Part shown: positions 4,393 to 6,703 of the stretch, piece after piece
How the letters are laid out: each line of letters opens with the position of its first letter
Numbering within the stretch: position 1 is the first letter of the stretch
NCBI GenBank assembly: GCA_020720965.1
Contig: DYNS01000170.1
Coordinates: 1 to 6,703, forward strand
Length of the DNA: 6,703 nt
Source of the DNA: Anaerolinea sp.
GTDB lineage: Bacteria; Chloroflexota; Anaerolineae; Anaerolineales; Villigracilaceae
Reading direction: 5' to 3'
Notes under the pieces: model-generated
What the model was told of the DNA's origin: nothing
The model's database searches: none
The model's input: the letters and a program-made list of their open reading frames with translations, nothing else
Translations under genes and position numbers: made by a program

Positions 4393-4681
4393 AGAACTTT
4401 TCCGCAGTCAATATCGGCCGCACTTGCGCTGGCTCCAGGCACAACAAATCGCCCGAAACATCGGTAATTTGTTGCTGGCGGCAGTTCCACATCCCACCAT
4501 CGAGCGCCCTAGCCACGCCAACACCCCCCGCGTCTATCGCCGGGCAGCCATCGGCGCTCTCATCGTCACGGCATCCGCCTTCATCACATCCACCGTAGCC
4601 CCCGGCTACCTCGCTGCCATCCCTGCCTATTTGGCTTACGTTACAGCAACCCTCGGCATCCGCAGAATGCAATTAACCTAA
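4382..4681 (+). CDS. Small two-helix membrane protein
   Basis: Encodes 99 residues. The basic N-terminal half (Arg-rich, with an amphipathic stretch at about 15-35) is followed by two hydrophobic helices at about 55-73 and 75-92, joined by a tight Pro-Gly turn, and a short basic end (IRRMQLT). This fits a hairpin membrane protein with both ends in the cytoplasm. The ATG at 4382 lies inside the repressor gene (11-nt overlap) with no visible ribosome-binding site, so translation is probably coupled to the repressor. Co-expression with the repressor suggests a function in the integrated state, such as immunity or membrane sensing, but this is inference. The family is not recognised. Confidence 0.7.
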   Translation: MSPRELFRSQYRPHLRWLQAQQIARNIGNLLLAAVPHPTIERPSHANTPRVYRRAAIGALIVTASAFITSTVAPGYLAAIPAYLAYVTATLGIRRMQLT

Positions 4682-4699
4682 ACATCCAAAAGGGGAAAT

Positions 4700-4738
4700 A
4701 TGAAACTGCAAATTCCTCCCCTAATCTCCACTTCCTAA
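4700..4738 (+). CDS. Possible 12-residue leader peptide ahead of the recombinase
   Basis: ATG at 4700 opens a 12-codon frame, MKLQIPPLISTS, that ends at TAA 4736-4738. An AGGGG (4691-4695) lies 4 nt before the ATG. The frame ends 14 nt before the recombinase ATG. AGGGG can also pair with CCCCT (4718-4722), which could mask the site. It may be a small regulatory frame read from the upstream repressor transcript, or chance; evidence is thin. Confidence 0.2.
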   Translation: MKLQIPPLISTS

Positions 4739-4740
4739 TC

Positions 4741-4746
4741 TATAAT
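4741..4746 (+). promoter_or_regulatory. -10 element for a probable leaderless recombinase mRNA
   Basis: A perfect TATAAT ends 6 nt before the recombinase ATG at 4753. The usual distance from the -10 places the first transcribed base at or within a base or two of the A of ATG. No ribosome-binding site precedes the ATG; the six intervening bases are CCCCCT. No good -35 is visible. The recombinase would therefore be translated from a leaderless mRNA. Confidence 0.6.
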
Positions 4747-4752
4747 CCCCCT

Positions 4753-6306
4753 ATGCGCTACGCCATCTGGGCTGCTGTCTCCACCGAGCGCCAGGCCGCC
4801 GAAGATAAAATCTCCCTCGACGACCAGGAAACCCGCTGCCGCCAGGCTGCCAATACCCGCGGCTGGCTCGAAACCGCTGGCCCCTTTATCGTCCCCGGCG
4901 AAAGCCGCACCATCTACATCAATCTCCGAGATGCCGAAAACGCCATCCCCCAGCTGCGCAAGATGCTCGATGCCGCCCAGCGTGGCCGCTTCGATGTCCT
5001 GGTAATGTACGATTACAACCGCCTGCGCGAACTGCTCGACCCCGTCAGCCGCACCCTGGCAGCCTACAAAGTCCAGATATACAGCATCACCCAGCCGGTC
5101 GAACCCCAAACCCCCGAAACCTACAGCCTATACAAAACAGACTCAGCCTGGATTATGCAATCAATGGCGCAGATAATCAGCAAGTCCCAAATCTCAGACC
5201 TGCGCCGCAAATACGAAATAGGGATGCCCGCCCGCGTCCAAAAGCGCGGTCTGCCCCCCATCGGCATCCCCTTCGGGTATCGCAAACCACCTGGCAGGGA
5301 AACCGACCGCGCCGCCACCCCCGAACCTGACCCCGTTACCGCGCCCATCGTCACCGCATTCAAAAACCTGCTCCTGCAAGGGCGCACTTTGTCGCAAATC
5401 GTCAAATTCGCCCTCGGCACCGGCATCAAACCCCCGCGCGGCAAAACCTGGTATCCCCAAACCATCCGCGCCATGCTCCGCAACCCGTTCTATGCTGGCT
5501 ACGTCCGCTGGGGCTTGTCTAAAAACGTCACAGACCCCCGCACAAATCAGCGCTACCGCCAGCGCACCAAAAACCCCGCCGATGTCATCAAAGAACTCGG
5601 CAAACACAACCCCCTCTGGGACGACGCCACCCACGCCAAAATCATCGCCGAGCTTGAGAGCCGCGGCAACAGCTACGGCGAAAAACGCCAAAACCAACTC
5701 ACCCGCCTGTTGCACTGCGCCGCCTGTGGTCAGCCATTATGGATGCAGCACAACGGCAGCCGCAGCGAAGTGGGCCGCTCCATCTGGCGCTGTCAAACAT
5801 CAACCTGCACCAACCGTGCCAACATCATGGCATCCGCCGCCCTCCGCCAAACCGCCGAACACCTCGCCAAAATCATCAAAATCCTAAGCGGAGACGCGCA
5901 AACCGAAGTGCTGAACGAAGCCGAAACCCAACTCAACAACGACGCCGACGCCCTGCCTCGCAGCCCCGAACCCGAATACAACCAGCTTGCCGAACTCAAC
6001 AAACGCCGCGAACGCCTGACAGACATCTACCTCGCGGGCGGCATCAACAAACCCGAATACATGCAGCGTGCCACCGAAATTGACACCCTCATCACCCACG
6101 CCGAAAACACCATTGCAGACTTGGAAAACGCCGCAGCCAGCGCCCAGGACCGTCTCAAAATCCTGCACAGCCTGGTAGGCATCGCGGACAACATCCCTGC
6201 CTGGCTTGCCACCGAAGACACCCAAACCACCAACCGACTCCTGCGCGCCCTCATTGCCCGCATCATCGTCCAGGGCGACACCATTACCAAAATCGAACTG
6301 AAATAA
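4753..6306 (+). CDS. Large serine recombinase / integrase with an atypical active site
   Basis: Encodes 517 residues, a usual length for large serine recombinases, which integrate and excise DNA through a Ser-linked intermediate. The N-terminal resolvase domain (about 3-150) has AAVSTERQ with the likely nucleophile Ser10. The recombinase domain (about 165-265) contains GIPFGYRKPPG and the typical IRAMLRNPFYAGYVRWG. A zinc ribbon follows with C322-x2-C325 and C347-x4-C352, then a coiled-coil-like region (about 395-455). Against gamma-delta resolvase, three active-site positions differ: Arg8 is Ala8, Asp67 is Asn89 and Arg71 is Glu93 (motif YDYNRLRE, 86-93), while Arg68 is kept as Arg90. From memory, similar proteins with the same WAAVS and YNRLR motifs occur repeatedly in Chloroflexota elements, so this is probably a family trait rather than decay. 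The frame is intact. It is the last element gene before the rRNA operon and probably mediates the element's insertion. Confidence 0.95.
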   Translation: MRYAIWAAVSTERQAAEDKISLDDQETRCRQAANTRGWLETAGPFIVPGESRTIYINLRDAENAIPQLRKMLDAAQRGRFDVLVMYDYNRLRELLDPVSRTLAAYKVQIYSITQPVEPQTPETYSLYKTDSAWIMQSMAQIISKSQISDLRRKYEIGMPARVQKRGLPPIGIPFGYRKPPGRETDRAATPEPDPVTAPIVTAFKNLLLQGRTLSQIVKFALGTGIKPPRGKTWYPQTIRAMLRNPFYAGYVRWGLSKNVTDPRTNQRYRQRTKNPADVIKELGKHNPLWDDATHAKIIAELESRGNSYGEKRQNQLTRLLHCAACGQPLWMQHNGSRSEVGRSIWRCQTSTCTNRANIMASAALRQTAEHLAKIIKILSGDAQTEVLNEAETQLNNDADALPRSPEPEYNQLAELNKRRERLTDIYLAGGINKPEYMQRATEIDTLITHAENTIADLENAAASAQDRLKILHSLVGIADNIPAWLATEDTQTTNRLLRALIARIIVQGDTITKIELK

Positions 6307-6336
6307 AAAAAGCCCGTTACGCAACGCGCAACGGGC
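6304..6336 (-). terminator. Leftward intrinsic terminator of the rRNA operon
   Basis: GCCCGTT (6312-6318) pairs with AACGGGC (6330-6336), with an inner CGC/GCG extension around an AAC loop after one mismatch. Seven A on the plus strand (6305-6311) become a seven-U tract after the hairpin for leftward transcription. The tract overlaps the recombinase stop codon. Confidence 0.8.
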
Positions 6337-6353
6337 AAAACACCGACGAAATC

Positions 6354-6385
6354 AAAAAGGGCGACTGTTTCCAGTCGCCCTTTTT
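6354..6385. terminator. Bidirectional intrinsic terminator
   Basis: A perfect stem GGGCGACTG (6359-6367) and CAGTCGCCC (6372-6380) encloses a TTTC loop and is flanked by five A and five T, giving a U-tract in both directions. It can end recombinase transcripts going right and rRNA transcripts going left. With the hairpin at 6304-6336 it forms a double stop for the rRNA operon. Confidence 0.88.
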
Positions 6386-6418
6386 CACTGACCCTGCTGG
6401 GTCAATGTATAAACTCCG

Positions 6419-6533
6419 TTGGCAATGACCTACTCTCCCAGGGGGCTGCCCCCCAAGTACCATCAGCGCTGACGAGCTTAACTTCCGGGTTCGGGATGGG
6501 ACCGGGTGTATCCTCGTCGCTCAAATCACCATC
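6419..6533 (-). rRNA. rrf: 5S ribosomal RNA
   Basis: The minus strand carries the hallmark 5S segments: CCCATCCCGAACCCGGAAGT near 6510-6485 and GGGAGAGTAGGTCATTGCCA near 6439-6420. Terminal helix I can be drawn between 6525-6531 (5' side) and 6420-6426 (3' side) as UGGUGAU with AUUGCCA, including G-U pairs. Both ends are estimated from this helix and may be off by a few bases. It is transcribed leftward after the 23S gene, with a spacer of about 80 nt. Confidence 0.93.
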
Positions 6534-6616
6534 AGAGTTATTAACAATGTAATGAGACTACCGAATAACATCTTGACCTTGCTGATTGAAAAAGTATCAA
6601 GTTCTCCGCACTATAT

Positions 6617-6703
6617 GGGTCAGCCCTCGAACATTAGTACAACTTAGCTGAACACATTACTGTGCTTACACTTGTTGCCTATATAGCAGGTGGTCTACCT
6701 GCG
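6617..6703 (-). rRNA. rrl: 23S ribosomal RNA, 3' end (partial)
   Basis: The minus strand contains the conserved 23S 3' segment GTACTAATGTTCGAGGGCTG (6641-6622), preceded by AAGTGTAAGCACAG and other typical terminal-helix sequence. The gene continues beyond the right edge. The 3' end is placed near 6617 by comparison with the usual ending GGGCTTGACC and is approximate. The 83 nt up to 5S hold no tRNA or other feature that I can see. Confidence 0.92.

Noticed and set aside
5194..5715. 173-residue leftward frame within the recombinase
   Set aside because: It is a mirror of GC-rich codons on the opposite strand of a gene with clear domains.
6534..6616. tRNA gene in the 23S-5S spacer
   Set aside because: No cloverleaf or T-loop GTTCRANYC on either strand; the spacer is only about 80 nt and AT-rich.

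Overview
The window looks like part of an integrated mobile element sitting directly downstream of a ribosomal RNA operon in a GC-rich bacterium. The rRNA operon lies on the minus strand at the right edge: the 3' end of a 23S gene (about 6617-6703) and a complete 5S gene (about 6419-6533). The organism is probably a Chloroflexota (Anaerolineae-like) bacterium. That rests on remembered resemblance of the recombinase and of the left-edge HTH protein to families common there, and on the GC-rich, C-ending codon use. No database search was possible, so the taxon is an inference.

Left module, 1 to about 3000, all on the minus strand and read right to left. A polytopic membrane protein (2942-2442) overlaps a four-helix membrane protein with a long coiled-coil tail (2449-1610, apparently a TTG start). 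Then come a small soluble protein (1604-1314), a membrane-anchored SH3b protein (1324-908) and a 194-residue protein with an internal domain duplication (911-327). Next is a 257-bp gap holding six helically phased copies of a CGCAAA motif, and finally the first 23 codons of what looks like an HTH/replication-initiator-like gene (69-1). The overlaps and short gaps indicate one operon. The make-up (polytopic membrane protein, coiled coil, SH3b, initiator-like protein) resembles transfer or maintenance genes of an integrative element, but no signature conjugation ATPase or relaxase is present here.

Centre, 2943-3166: no confident gene. It holds a possible plus-strand promoter, a terminator-like hairpin (a small-RNA candidate) and two adjacent hairpins. 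The strand composition switches here: the plus strand is G-rich to the left and C-rich to the right.

Right module, about 3167-6306. A leftward operon of four very small, tightly packed genes (88, 68, 46 and 36 aa) diverges from a rightward XRE-type repressor gene. The shared 3883-3999 region holds two overlapping, near-consensus promoters. A 27-bp imperfect palindrome covers the -10 of one and the -35 of the other, which looks like a phage-style genetic switch. The repressor gene overlaps a small two-helix membrane protein gene, followed by a large serine recombinase (517 aa). The recombinase seems to be expressed from a leaderless mRNA and lacks several resolvase active-site residues.

Two strong hairpins (6304-6336 and 6354-6385) separate the recombinase from the convergent rRNA operon. 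The recombinase gene is the last element gene before the rRNA operon, so one element end probably lies close to the 3' side of 5S. I could not see a repeated attachment core within the window.
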